A stretch of 26,636 nucleotides of DNA from Bacteroidota bacterium (GCA_004322375.1 SCUC01000106.1:1-26636), one strand, 5' to 3'. Shown: positions 15,920 through 25,125, counted from the stretch's first letter. Made by a program: numbers and translations. The notes: generated by a model not told the origin, from the sequence alone.

Positions 15920-16114
15920 ATGGAACACCACATTCTTATTATAGACGACAACACTCAAGAGTTGCGCAAGCTGAGAGAAATTCTCACACGCGAAGGATAC
16001 AATATTATGACAGCCACGGATTATGCAACGGCGATGCAGATTTATCAGCGCGTGCCGGTGAAGCTTATTCTTGCGAAAGCTCCCGCGCTCGGATTTCCAG
16101 AACAATCATTCTAA
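15920..16114 (+). CDS. Truncated, degenerate response-regulator receiver domain
   Basis: The 64 residues from the ATG at 15920 (the frame opens at 15896) match the first half of a CheY-like receiver: HILIIDDNTQELRKLREILTREGYNIMTATDYATAM, with the Asp-Asp acidic pocket. At the third strand the phosphoacceptor Asp is missing: the segment reads PVKLILAKAPALGF where DLILLDxxMP would be expected. The frame then stops, so the second half of the domain is absent. No continuation was found in the other frames before the next gene at 16142. It is probably a remnant or a small non-phosphorylated protein. It lies 27 bases upstream of the BNR protein gene. Confidence 0.6.
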   Translation: MEHHILIIDDNTQELRKLREILTREGYNIMTATDYATAMQIYQRVPVKLILAKAPALGFPEQSF

Positions 16115-16141
16115 CATTATCATTAATAAAGGGATAGTACG

Positions 16142-18271
16142 ATGAAATATTTTTTACTTCTTGTTCTTAACGTATCATTAGTTTTCAGCGTCTCGTTCGC
16201 TCAGTGGGCGCAAACATCGGGTCCCGAAGGGGGGATCGTCATTTCGCTTACCGTTAACGAAAGCAACGGACACTTCTTCGCCGGAACAAAAGGCGGCGTG
16301 TATCGCTCAACAGATGACGGGCTCACATGGACCTGGGCTAATACAGGATTGCCTGCCAACATTCAGATTACCGCACTTCATTCTTCAGGTTCGGATACGT
16401 ATATTTTCGATGGCTCGAATGACGTGTTGTACTACTCATCAAATGAAGGGGCAAGCTGGACTACGCCGACAATGACAGGGTGGCCCATCCTCGGAGCAGC
16501 AGGTCAAATGATTACGGTAGGCGGGAAGCTCTTCGCTGCCGTGAGCGGCTTTAATGACGGGGGTGTGTTCGTTTCTACAGATCATGGAGGCAGCTGGACG
16601 AAAACCGGAGGCGGGCTCCCATCAAATTTTTACGCGTATAAGCTTTGCGTTGCAGGCTCGAACTTGTATGCAGGCTCCACAATGTTTTCTACCACGAAAG
16701 GAATTTACCGTTCGACCGATAACGGGGCTAACTGGACTGCAGTCAATACCGGCTTCACGACCGGACAAGGTGTTACCGACTTTGCAAGTATCGGAACTAC
16801 GATATTTGGAGCTACATCCGGCAGCGGCGTTTTTGCCTCTACGAACAATGGCGATAACTGGACAAAAATCAGTCCGACCTCGCCCGTACTTATCGTTGGC
16901 GCTTTCGCGCTTGCAGCTACCTCGACAAATTTATTCATTGGAACAGGTGCAATCTTTAAAGCAAACAGTTCGGGGGAAAGCTGGGATACGGTTACAACCG
17001 GGCTTCCGGCGCGTGGTCCCGGGACTGCCATCAACGCTCTTGTCGTTTACGGCAACACGGTTATCGCTGCGTTCGCGAAACTTGGGCTGTACCGGACAAC
17101 AGATGCGGGAGGGCTCTGGACAAAATGCAATACAGGATTAATAAATGGAAACATCCTTGGCGTTTACATCAATGGTTCTACAATGTATGCAGGTAGTGAA
17201 ACAGCGGGATTTTTTAAGTCGGAGAATAATGGTGATTCATGGGTTACCCTTGATAACGGGCTTGATCTTCGCGATAACGGATATTTTAATTTCATTATGA
17301 GCGGCTCATACCTTCTTGGCGGCGGCGGACTGTACGGCATGTTTCGTAGTACCGATAACGGCGATACATGGGTTGCAGGAAATCTCAATAAGCCCGCGTA
17401 TGGATTTATTAAGGATGGTTCCGATATTTACACGGGAACACTCGGCAATGTGGCAAAATCAACCGACGACGGCGCGACATGGACATATCTTAATCCTCCA
17501 ATCGCTTCGTATATCGTCGTTCTTTCCGTTTGGAAATACGATTCTACAATTCTTATAGGAAGTAGCGCCAGCATGAAACGTTCCACAGATAATGGCGCGA
17601 CATGGACCGGAACGACAACAGGATTTCCTACCTACGGCGGCTTAGGGTACAGCGCGTTTGCTCAAATTGATAGCACATTGTTTGCCGCACACGCAGCCGG
17701 CGTCTATCGTTCAACAGATCATGGAGCGAATTGGGTTTCCTCAAGCACAGGATTAACAGGAGTTTTCCCAACCACGTTACACAGCAATGGCGATTTTTTA
17801 TTTGTCGGGACAACCACAGGCGTATACCGCTCTTCCGATAAAGGCGGCACATGGACAGCTATCAATACAGGACTGAATCCAAAAACACATATCAATATCC
17901 TTACATCAAATGACCAGTATCTCTTTGCAGGGACGAATCCCAACGGAGTATGGCGAATACCGATTCATCAGGTGACGGCTGTTCGTGAAGTGAGCGATGC
18001 GATTCCCGCGCATTTCGTGCTTGAGCAGAATTACCCTAACCCGTTCAACCCGGCGACGACGTTTCGATTCATGATACATGATGCTGGATTCACTTCCTTA
18101 ACAGTATATAACCTGCTTGGAGAAGAAGTAGCAGCGTTAGTCAATGAACATCTTCATGCGGGAACATATACAACGACGTGGGATGCGAGCGGGATGCCGA
18201 GCGGGATGTATTATTACCGTTTAACTTCGGGAAGCATAAGCGAGGTGAAAAGAATGATGCTTATTAGATAA
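16142..18271 (+). CDS. T9SS-exported BNR/YCF48-like beta-propeller protein
   Basis: The 709 residues begin with a signal peptide ending near SVSFAQ. The body consists of many repeats of the form GVYRSTDNGATWT with preceding TIGTTIFGAT-like strands, typical of BNR/Asp-box and YCF48-like propellers that sialidases, xyloglucanases and some non-enzymatic surface proteins share. No catalytic residues of a glycosidase can be assigned. The sorting domain starts at NYPNPFNP (residue 630) and ends EVKRMMLIR. AAAGGGA lies about seven bases before the ATG. It is probably a cell-surface or released binding protein. Its sorting domain is similar to that of the protein at 5899, and the 3' flanks of both genes share a 26-base tract. 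Confidence 0.87.
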   Translation: MKYFLLLVLNVSLVFSVSFAQWAQTSGPEGGIVISLTVNESNGHFFAGTKGGVYRSTDDGLTWTWANTGLPANIQITALHSSGSDTYIFDGSNDVLYYSSNEGASWTTPTMTGWPILGAAGQMITVGGKLFAAVSGFNDGGVFVSTDHGGSWTKTGGGLPSNFYAYKLCVAGSNLYAGSTMFSTTKGIYRSTDNGANWTAVNTGFTTGQGVTDFASIGTTIFGATSGSGVFASTNNGDNWTKISPTSPVLIVGAFALAATSTNLFIGTGAIFKANSSGESWDTVTTGLPARGPGTAINALVVYGNTVIAAFAKLGLYRTTDAGGLWTKCNTGLINGNILGVYINGSTMYAGSETAGFFKSENNGDSWVTLDNGLDLRDNGYFNFIMSGSYLLGGGGLYGMFRSTDNGDTWVAGNLNKPAYGFIKDGSDIYTGTLGNVAKSTDDGATWTYLNPPIASYIVVLSVWKYDSTILIGSSASMKRSTDNGATWTGTTTGFPTYGGLGYSAFAQIDSTLFAAHAAGVYRSTDHGANWVSSSTGLTGVFPTTLHSNGDFLFVGTTTGVYRSSDKGGTWTAINTGLNPKTHINILTSNDQYLFAGTNPNGVWRIPIHQVTAVREVSDAIPAHFVLEQNYPNPFNPATTFRFMIHDAGFTSLTVYNLLGEEVAALVNEHLHAGTYTTTWDASGMPSGMYYYRLTSGSISEVKRMMLIR

Positions 18272-18274
18272 CAT

Positions 18275-18300
18275 CAAGTCAAAAGTAAAAAATAAAAAAG
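18275..18300 (+). repeat. A-rich 7-bp-period tract, identical copy at 7024
   Basis: This is the same 26 bases as 7024-7049, here three bases after the stop codon of the T9SS gene. As at 7024, a terminator hairpin follows. Confidence 0.75.
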
Positions 18301-18302
18301 TT

Positions 18303-18338
18303 ACAAAGCCGATTCAGTGAGGGTGGAATCGGCTTTGT
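18303..18338 (+). terminator. Rho-independent terminator, possibly bidirectional
   Basis: The arms ACAAAGCCGATTC (18303-18315) and GAATCGGCTTTGT (18326-18338) form a 13-bp perfect stem around ten bases, followed by TGTTTAATT. It closes the BNR gene at 16142. Confidence 0.75.
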
Positions 18339-18396
18339 TGTTTAATTCATAACAAACAATCTTGCGGAGGTTTTATTAGAAAACTCACAGAAAAAA

Positions 18397-18532
18397 ACTG
18401 GGGCTGTCTCACAAGTTGTATTGTCATTCCCGCGAAGGCAGGTATCCAATCAGCATTCTTCAAGTTTGAACGAATTTCTGGATTCCCGCTTTCGCGGGAA
18501 TGACAAAACCGGGCTTTTGAGACAGCCCCAGT
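18397..18532. repeat. Nested inverted-repeat element (TTGTCATTCCCGCG type)
   Basis: The outer arms ACTGGGGCTGTCTCACAAG (18397-18415) and its complement at 18514-18532 differ at one base. Weaker pairing extends outward to about 18382 and 18547. The inner arms TTGTCATTCCCGCG and CGCGGGAATGACAA are perfect. It sits between two convergent T9SS genes. A small open frame across it is only the translation of the repeat. Confidence 0.8.
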
Positions 18533-18553
18533 TCTTTTGTCTGTGAACGGCAA

Positions 18554-21013
18554 CTACTTCAACAACACAACCTTTTGTGCGGATACATAGTTCTCTGTTG
18601 TCATCCGTACAATATAGATCCCGGAGGCGTACCGGTCGGCATTCCATGAAACTGTATACCTTCCAGCCGGTATCTCGTCGTCCTGAATCCGCTCGAGCTC
18701 AGTTCCGGCAATGGAATAGATTGAGAGAATGACCTTTGAGAGTTCAGGCACATCGAACCGGAAATTCGTTTGGTTGTTAAAGGGATTGGGGTAGTTACGA
18801 TATAACCGGTATTCTGTGGGAAGCGTTGTTCCTGATTGTTCGATAACTCCATCTGCCGTAATTTTTACACGATAGATCTGCGACCAGCCGCTGCTTCCGC
18901 CCTGATTTTGGGCAGAAAGCCGGCAATAAAATTGAGTTTCAGGATTTAGATTGACAATAAATACGGTATCGGCAATAATGACGCTTGAGAGCAGCTCTGT
19001 GAATAGCGAATCGAATGCTATTTCAAAAGTATATGACCAAATTTGTGGAATTCCTCCCCAGACAAAAATGGTTTTTACAAATTCGCCATCAACGTTATTT
19101 TGCCAAGACAATAATGTCGGCGCCCGGTCAGGAGGCGCCATATTGGTGACAAATTTATAGCGAGAGCCAAATTCTCCGGCGCCTCCGGCATTGCTGCCGC
19201 GAACGCGCCAGAAATAGGTGGTGGAATATGCAAGCCCCTGAATCTCCTTCGATGTATCGGTAATGGAGGAATCATTGACCACAATGTTCGTGAACAAAGT
19301 ATCGGTGGCGATTTGTAACGTGTAGGTCGCTGCAGTAGAGCGTTTTCTCCAGACAAAGTTAATTGTTGTAGGAATATAATACGTATTGTTGGTAGGATAA
19401 ACGAGAGACGGAGCATAAGGGGGATAATCAACAGTACGGAGTAACCATGGTGTCGAATACTCCCCGTAGCTTGCGATATTCCGAGCCAATACTTTCCAGG
19501 GATACCAGCCTCCGCGATTTAAGACGACATTGGGGGGAATCGTGAGGCTTGTATCGGAAGTTTCCCACGAGAGATCATGAAAATAGAGTTGATACGTTTT
19601 TGCCGTTGGCGCTTTTCTCCAGACAAACGTAATAGAGCTTAGCGGCATATCACGGGCGCTGTCCGGGGGAGAAACAAGAACCGGCGGAGGGGGAGGAGGA
19701 CCGGTAATAAACCGCCAGAATCGGGAAAACTCTGAATTGCCTATCGTAGATTGAGTTTGTACTCTCCAATAGACAGAGTCCACTTCCGGCAGTGTCGTTC
19801 CCAGAAGAGACGTGTCAGCAACAAGAGTGTCAATAAAAATACCGGAGGTAAACGTAGAATCGGTTGAGACTTGAATTCTATAGGAGAGAGCAAGGGCAGC
19901 GCTTTTCCAGAGAAACATCGTGCTGTCCGGCGTGTAATATCCTGTTTGATCCATTGGAGAAACTGGAAGAGGAGGTATAGCCATAATAGTCGAGCCAACG
20001 CTTCGATAGACAATCCCATCATCTGCGCCGGCATACAACAACGTATTGCTATCCGCGGCGAGAGCGCGAACGCCAAGAAGTCCCATGCCGGATGTTAGCG
20101 GAGTCCAGTAATTACAGTGGTTTACCGATTCGTAAACGCCGGAATCCGCCGTTCCTGCGAACACCCTGCCAACGCTATCAACATACATCGAAAGAATTCT
20201 GGATGAAGGCAACCCTGATGTTCCTGTTGTCCAGTTCCACCATTGTGATTGTGTGCGCCGTTCCGCTCGCGCAGTTCCCGATGAATTGTAGTAATCTCCG
20301 CCGACATAAAAGTGTCCCCGTGAAAGCTGTGTCATAGCATACGGCGTAACGTTTGTTAGTTGTCCTCTCCAATCGGTTTCATTGGCGGTTTTCCAGAAGA
20401 GATACCATGGTGTGCCGAAATAAACCGTACCATTCGGGTGACGATCAAAAAACAGAAATTCTCTGATTGAAGCAATGCGTTCATACGACCAGCTCCACGT
20501 TGAGCCATTATCCACAGATTTTAAGATGTATTGGCTCCAATGGTAACCGGGCACACAAGCAAATATTATGCTGCTTGTTGACGCGGCGATGCCGTTAATA
20601 TGTCCTGTGTCCAATGATGATTGATTCCATGATGCGCCGCTATTTGTAGAGCGGAAGATGCCATCTCCCCACGTCCCGGCGAGAAATGTTCCCCCGGGAG
20701 CTATAGTGAACGAGTGGACGTTGAGATTGGTGAGTCCGTTGTTAAGCGCAGTCCAGCTATTGCCGTTATCCGGGGAACGAAAAATTCCATTCTCAGTTGC
20801 AGCGTAGATATTGGAAAGGCTGTCAATAACAATTTTATGGATAATGCCGGCATTTGGTCCGTTTGTCGGCTGCCAGAAATTCGGTTGAGCGTTGAGGTGT
20901 GTGGAAAAGAACAGTAAGAGGAACAGCGATTGGGCTGCAATAGCGAATTTTCTCCGCAGGAAAATAAAAACAGCAGAGTGAATTTTTGTATGATAGATTG
21001 ACTCGGACAACAT
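18554..21013 (-). CDS. T9SS-exported protein with BNR propeller and FN3-like repeats
   Basis: I chose the ATG at 21013 (MLSESIYH, 819 residues) because AGGAG lies just upstream; in-frame alternatives are ATG 21028 and TTG 21037. A long signal segment ends near LNAQ. An N-terminal YCF48/BNR propeller follows (GIFRSPDNGNSWTALNNGL, GIFRSTNSGASW, GVYESVNHCNYW). About four fibronectin-III-like modules come next, each with a pattern such as FVWRKRSTAATYTLQIATD and TTYFWRVRGSN, linked by proline-rich joints including PPPPPP. The last 80 residues are a sorting domain from NYPNPFNN. It is probably a surface-anchored binding protein. It lies 51 bases downstream of the prohibitin gene on the same strand. 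Confidence 0.87.
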   Translation of the reverse strand: MLSESIYHTKIHSAVFIFLRRKFAIAAQSLFLLLFFSTHLNAQPNFWQPTNGPNAGIIHKIVIDSLSNIYAATENGIFRSPDNGNSWTALNNGLTNLNVHSFTIAPGGTFLAGTWGDGIFRSTNSGASWNQSSLDTGHINGIAASTSSIIFACVPGYHWSQYILKSVDNGSTWSWSYERIASIREFLFFDRHPNGTVYFGTPWYLFWKTANETDWRGQLTNVTPYAMTQLSRGHFYVGGDYYNSSGTARAERRTQSQWWNWTTGTSGLPSSRILSMYVDSVGRVFAGTADSGVYESVNHCNYWTPLTSGMGLLGVRALAADSNTLLYAGADDGIVYRSVGSTIMAIPPLPVSPMDQTGYYTPDSTMFLWKSAALALSYRIQVSTDSTFTSGIFIDTLVADTSLLGTTLPEVDSVYWRVQTQSTIGNSEFSRFWRFITGPPPPPPVLVSPPDSARDMPLSSITFVWRKAPTAKTYQLYFHDLSWETSDTSLTIPPNVVLNRGGWYPWKVLARNIASYGEYSTPWLLRTVDYPPYAPSLVYPTNNTYYIPTTINFVWRKRSTAATYTLQIATDTLFTNIVVNDSSITDTSKEIQGLAYSTTYFWRVRGSNAGGAGEFGSRYKFVTNMAPPDRAPTLLSWQNNVDGEFVKTIFVWGGIPQIWSYTFEIAFDSLFTELLSSVIIADTVFIVNLNPETQFYCRLSAQNQGGSSGWSQIYRVKITADGVIEQSGTTLPTEYRLYRNYPNPFNNQTNFRFDVPELSKVILSIYSIAGTELERIQDDEIPAGRYTVSWNADRYASGIYIVRMTTENYVSAQKVVLLK

Positions 21014-21064
21014 GAAACTCCTTTCCATTGTCTTCAATATTTTTTCGATAAAAAAATTTGCTTT

Positions 21065-21952
21065 TTACTTTGTATCCAAAATCAACGGCAGACCATCCTT
21101 CCCGGCGCCGATGACGATGATTTTTGCATTAGGCGAGCTGGCAAGCTTTTCCGTTGCTTCAATTCCCTTCCATCGCAGCAGCTGGTCGCTTATTCCCTGA
21201 ACGACGATGCGCTGGAAATCGGAGATACCTTGCGCTTCTATGCGCTTGCGGTCCGCTTCTTGTTTTTCTTTTAGTAGGACAAATTCCATTCTCTGGCTTT
21301 CTTGCTCAGCTTGAAGCTTGGACTCGATAGATTGCGATAGCCCGGCAGGAAGTGAAACCTGTCTCAACGGGGCAGATTCGACAATGATGCCGCGAGGCTC
21401 GCTCAAGAGGGTTATTTCTTTAGCAATCAACTGAGATAAATGTTCGCGTTCCGAAGTGTACAATGCTTTCGCTTCATAGCCGGCAGTAACGCCGCGGGTG
21501 ACCGAGCGGAATTGCGGTTCGAGGATAACGTTGACGTATTCAACGCCTATAGTTTTAAAGACTGTTGCAGCTTTCTCAGGATTTAAATGGTATAATACGC
21601 TGACCTCAAGCTGAACTGTCAATCCTTCTTTCGAAGGAACGTTCATTACTTCTTTGAGTTCCTGTGTTTGAATGGACATCCGAATAATTTCCGCCATAGG
21701 GTTGACAACATTGATGCCCGCTTTCAGGGTATTATCGGAAACAGTGCCAAAGAAATTTACAATGCCTACATGTCCTGCCGGAATTGTTGTGAAGCATTGC
21801 ATGAGCGTAACGACGGCAAAAATAATGGAAATGATTCCCATAGCAATTGAGGGTATCCGGTAGGTAAAGTTGTGTTGAGCGACTTTTTTTCGAGTATAAT
21901 TCCAAAGAACAGCTCCTAAGAGTGTGATAACGAGCGTAACGATAAAAAACAT
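21065..21952 (-). CDS. Prohibitin/SPFH (band 7) membrane protein
   Basis: The 295 residues start at the ATG at 21952. The frame opens at 22036, but the extra 28 residues look non-conserved, and the start at 21952 puts a membrane helix (FFIVTLVITLLGAVLW) at the N terminus. A second hydrophobic segment follows (GIISIIFAVVTLMQCF). The SPFH domain shows IPAGHVGIVNFFGTV, LKAGINVVNPMAEI and QTQELKEVMNVPSKEGL, with LEPQFRSVTRGVTAGYEAKALY, as in prohibitins. A charged coiled-coil-like helix (ESKLQAEQESQRMEFVLLKEKQEADRK written in part) leads to the C terminus. Such proteins form ring or cage oligomers in the inner membrane and modulate proteases or lipid domains. It is probably co-transcribed with the gene at 18554. 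Confidence 0.9.
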   Translation of the reverse strand: MFFIVTLVITLLGAVLWNYTRKKVAQHNFTYRIPSIAMGIISIIFAVVTLMQCFTTIPAGHVGIVNFFGTVSDNTLKAGINVVNPMAEIIRMSIQTQELKEVMNVPSKEGLTVQLEVSVLYHLNPEKAATVFKTIGVEYVNVILEPQFRSVTRGVTAGYEAKALYTSEREHLSQLIAKEITLLSEPRGIIVESAPLRQVSLPAGLSQSIESKLQAEQESQRMEFVLLKEKQEADRKRIEAQGISDFQRIVVQGISDQLLRWKGIEATEKLASSPNAKIIVIGAGKDGLPLILDTK

Positions 21953-22054
21953 GGTTTTTTTTCCCTGAATTGTTAAACTGTGATATAATGTACAAAAATA
22001 GACGCATAAAACCGTATTTGACTTGGAGAATGGCAAATGTGATAGTATATTAAC

Positions 22055-22256
22055 AACTCAAGTTGATCGTTTTAATAAATGGGCAAAATTAAACACCCAA
22101 CCGCATGACCGTAAACGGTCACGCTATATAATTCCAAGTCCGATAAATCGGATTTTGCCTAACTAGTCCTGTTTACAGGACTTGAATAAGCGTAGCGTTA
22201 TCATTTATGGCTTACAGCCCGTAGGGTAACGCTACAACAAACGGTCAACTTGAGTT
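22055..22256. repeat. 200-bp structured element with 18-bp terminal inverted repeats
   Basis: The ends AACTCAAGTTGATCGTTT (22055-22072) and the complement at 22239-22256 differ at one base. Inside are palindromes TGACCG-TAAA-CGGTCA (22106-22121), TCCGA-TAAA-TCGGA (22139-22152) and GTCCTG-TTTA-CAGGAC (22166-22181). The hairpin TAGCGTTA/TAACGCTA (22193-22234) encloses GGCT-TAC-AGCC. There is no open frame of note. It occupies most of the 383-base divergent spacer between the prohibitin and M14 peptidase genes; no promoter was assigned. Confidence 0.75.
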
Positions 22257-22335
22257 ACCAATTTGTTAGTTCTATCCGATTTTGACATTAAACTATCCAC
22301 TAGTTACTCTCTATTATAGAAGAAAGAAGTAAACT

Positions 22336-25122
22336 ATGCGCTTGAAAATCTCCACGATGTATAGTACTATCATTATTCTGTTCCTTGTTATATTTACAGT
22401 ATCCATAGCAGCACAGGAAAAGCCATTTTTTCCGGAAGGGAAATACAATGCTTCCGTCACAACTCCTGATGCGTTTCTGGGATTCCCGCTCGGTCAACGC
22501 CCCGCGCGTTATGATCAGGTTGTTCGGTATCTTCAGACTATTGCCTCCCAATCTTCGCGTGTAAAAATGTTCGAGATGGGAGAAACGTATGAACGCAGGA
22601 AACAATATTATCTTGTTATTTCCTCAGAAGAAAATCAGAAGAAGATAGAGGAACTCCAACGGAATAATCTCAGGCTTGCAGACCCGCGCAAGACCTCGGC
22701 AGAGGAAGCAAGACAGATTATTGATGCAAATCCCGCAGTTGTTTGGATTGGATATGGCATTCATGGCGATGAGCTCTCAAGCGTTGACGCCGCGATGCAA
22801 ATTATTTACCAGCTTGCTGCAGGTACCGATGAAGCGACATTACGATTACTGAACGAGCTGGTTATCTGTCTTGACCCGATGGAAAACCCGGATGGGCGCG
22901 AACGTTGGCTTGCGCAAATGCAACAATGGGCCGGCAGCGTGGCGAACTCTGACGCGCAAAGCATGAATCACAGCGGAACTTGGCCCTGGGGGCGAGGCAA
23001 CCATTACCTGTTCGACCTGAACAGGGATTGGTTCATGTTGGTGAATGTAGAGAATCAAAACCGGCTTCGCGCGTTGCACGGATGGTACCCGCAAGTGTTG
23101 ATTGATTCTCACGAGATGGGAGCTTTCGATACATACCTGTTTTCGCCTCCACGCGAGCCTCTCAATCCTAACGTGCCTGAACACATTAAAAAATGGTGGG
23201 CCGCGTTTGCCGCCGACCAGGCAAAAGCATTCGATACCTACGGATGGAGCTACTATACAAGAGAATGGAACGATGAGTGGTATCCGGGCTATGGAAGCTC
23301 ATACGGGCTATATATAGATGCAGTAGGGATTCTTTATGAGCAAGCGGGCACAGATGGATCGTCGGTGAAACGTCCCGATGGCACAACGCTTAGCTACCGC
23401 GAAGCAGTCCATCACCACGTTGTCAGCTCGTGGGCAAATTTTTCGACCACAGCGGCGAACAGAAAGAATATTCTCAGCGATTATTATGCCTCAAGAAGAG
23501 CAGGGATTGTGGTGAACCAGGGTGAGGCAAAAGCATACTACCTTTTGCCCGGGGAAAATCCGGCACGAGTTCAGCATCTTGTCGAAAGGCTATTGATGCA
23601 AAACATCGAAGTTGCAACCGCAAGCGCAGAATTTCGGATACACCATGCTCAAGATTATTGGGGCTCAAAACCAATATCAAAAACATGCCCCGCAGGAACA
23701 TACATTATATCGCTCGACCAGCCGAATGGAAGACTGGCGAAGGCGATTCTTGAATTTGACCCGCGAATGACGAATGAGGTGTTGTTTGATGAGCGGAGAT
23801 CATTGGAGAAAGATAAAGATTCAAAAATGTACGATGTCTCCGCATGGTCGCTTCCAATAGCTTACGGCGTTGAAGCGTACCGGACGCCCGATGCAAGCAG
23901 CGCGGCATCAACCGTTGTGACGGAAATTCCAAAAGTTCAGGGTAATGTACAGAATCCCAAGCCCCTGTTCGGCTTTTTGTTTGAATACAGCGATGACCAC
24001 GCCGTTGATGCATTAGCCCGCTTGCTTGAGAAAGGGTACCGCGTACGTTCTGCGCGATATAAATTTACTGTTGAAGGCGTGAGCTATCCCGCTTCCACTC
24101 TGCTCTTACGGTTGAACGAGAATAACGCTTCGCTGGTTGAAGAGATTCAACGCATCGCTTCATCTGCAGGGATAACGGTACGGGGCGTCAATACGGCATT
24201 GAGCAGCGAAGGACCCGACTTAGGCGGGAATGATTTTATTCCGTTGTCTCAACCGCGTATCGCAATTCTTGCAGGTCCGGAAATCAGCTCGAATAGTTTC
24301 GGGACTATCTGGAAACTTTTGGATGAAGAGCTAACGCTGCGCGTTTCCGTGCTGCATACCTCCGGGATGAATTGGGCTGATCTTAAAAAGTATAACGTCA
24401 TCATACTTCCTTCAGCAGATGGGGGCGGTCTCAACCGGGTATTCGGTAAAGGCGGACCCGGCGTTCTTCGTGAATGGGTGGAAGGCGGCGGCACATTGAT
24501 TGGAGTAGCAAATGCAGCATCGTATTTGGCAGATACGGCAAGCGCAATGAGCGGTGTTCGGATTCGCCAACAATCATTGAAAGACTTTGAGCTGTTTACG
24601 AAAGCAGTTGAATCGGAACAGAAAGCGAAACTCCCGCTCATTGATAGCGTAAGTATCTGGGAAGGAAAGCTGCCGCCAAAAGATACAGCGAAGAAAACGG
24701 GGAGCGTTTCCAATGAGAAAGAATTGGCAGCACAAGATGAGCGTGACCGGTTATTTATGCCCCGCGGCGCTATCATGCGAGTTGATCTTGATGATGAACA
24801 CTGGATGTCGTACGGCGTAGGCGACAAAGTTCCCGCGTTAATGTTCACTTCGCTTGCATTGATGTCGAAGGAGCCTGTGGAGACACCTGCGCGTTTTTCC
24901 GGCTATGAATCCATCAGGCTTTCGGGGCTGGTGTGGCCCGAGGCACGCTCACGGTGGGCGTCAACATCGTATGCGACGCGGGAAGGAAAGGGGAAAGGAC
25001 AAATTGTACTTTTTGTCAATGAACCGACGTTTCGCGGCGGCTTTTATGGGACAGAACGGATGTTATTAAATGCTATCCTGTTGGGTCCCGGTTTTGGAGC
25101 CGACCATCCGGTGGAATGGTAA
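22336..25122 (+). CDS. Exported M14-family zinc carboxypeptidase-like protein
   Basis: The 928 residues begin with a signal peptide ending near SIAAQ. The M14 domain (about 50-380) has the zinc ligands His143 and Glu146 in GIHGDELSS and His259 in DSHEMG, an arginine in FDLNRDWF for substrate binding, and the likely catalytic Glu335 in LYEQAGTDG. The set is complete, so it should be an active metallopeptidase. The C-terminal half resembles the long form of the family found in Bacteroidota, with a glutamine-amidotransferase-like segment near 640-740 (RIAILAGPEISSNSFGTIWKLL written in part; GGGTLIGVANAASYLAD). It has no type IX sorting domain, so the periplasm is the likely site. An A-rich repeat tract starts four bases after the stop. 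Confidence 0.9.
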   Translation: MRLKISTMYSTIIILFLVIFTVSIAAQEKPFFPEGKYNASVTTPDAFLGFPLGQRPARYDQVVRYLQTIASQSSRVKMFEMGETYERRKQYYLVISSEENQKKIEELQRNNLRLADPRKTSAEEARQIIDANPAVVWIGYGIHGDELSSVDAAMQIIYQLAAGTDEATLRLLNELVICLDPMENPDGRERWLAQMQQWAGSVANSDAQSMNHSGTWPWGRGNHYLFDLNRDWFMLVNVENQNRLRALHGWYPQVLIDSHEMGAFDTYLFSPPREPLNPNVPEHIKKWWAAFAADQAKAFDTYGWSYYTREWNDEWYPGYGSSYGLYIDAVGILYEQAGTDGSSVKRPDGTTLSYREAVHHHVVSSWANFSTTAANRKNILSDYYASRRAGIVVNQGEAKAYYLLPGENPARVQHLVERLLMQNIEVATASAEFRIHHAQDYWGSKPISKTCPAGTYIISLDQPNGRLAKAILEFDPRMTNEVLFDERRSLEKDKDSKMYDVSAWSLPIAYGVEAYRTPDASSAASTVVTEIPKVQGNVQNPKPLFGFLFEYSDDHAVDALARLLEKGYRVRSARYKFTVEGVSYPASTLLLRLNENNASLVEEIQRIASSAGITVRGVNTALSSEGPDLGGNDFIPLSQPRIAILAGPEISSNSFGTIWKLLDEELTLRVSVLHTSGMNWADLKKYNVIILPSADGGGLNRVFGKGGPGVLREWVEGGGTLIGVANAASYLADTASAMSGVRIRQQSLKDFELFTKAVESEQKAKLPLIDSVSIWEGKLPPKDTAKKTGSVSNEKELAAQDERDRLFMPRGAIMRVDLDDEHWMSYGVGDKVPALMFTSLALMSKEPVETPARFSGYESIRLSGLVWPEARSRWASTSYATREGKGKGQIVLFVNEPTFRGGFYGTERMLLNAILLGPGFGADHPVEW

Positions 25123-25125
25123 AAT

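Noticed and set aside
16554..17141. 195-residue open frame inside the BNR gene in another frame
   Set aside because: It lies wholly within a repetitive propeller gene whose own frame is strongly supported; repeat periodicity keeps the other frame open.
18347..18553. 68-residue minus-strand open frame with SRESGNPE and WIPAFAGMT
   Set aside because: These strings are the usual conceptual translation of the TTGTCATTCCCGCG repeat, not a protein.
21040..21066. A/T-only inverted repeat between the prohibitin and BNR/FN3 genes
   Set aside because: It has no GC stem; it can be explained by A/T-rich composition.
24249..24848. 199-residue antisense open frame in the M14 peptidase gene
   Set aside because: Serine/proline-rich antisense shadow of a well-supported gene.
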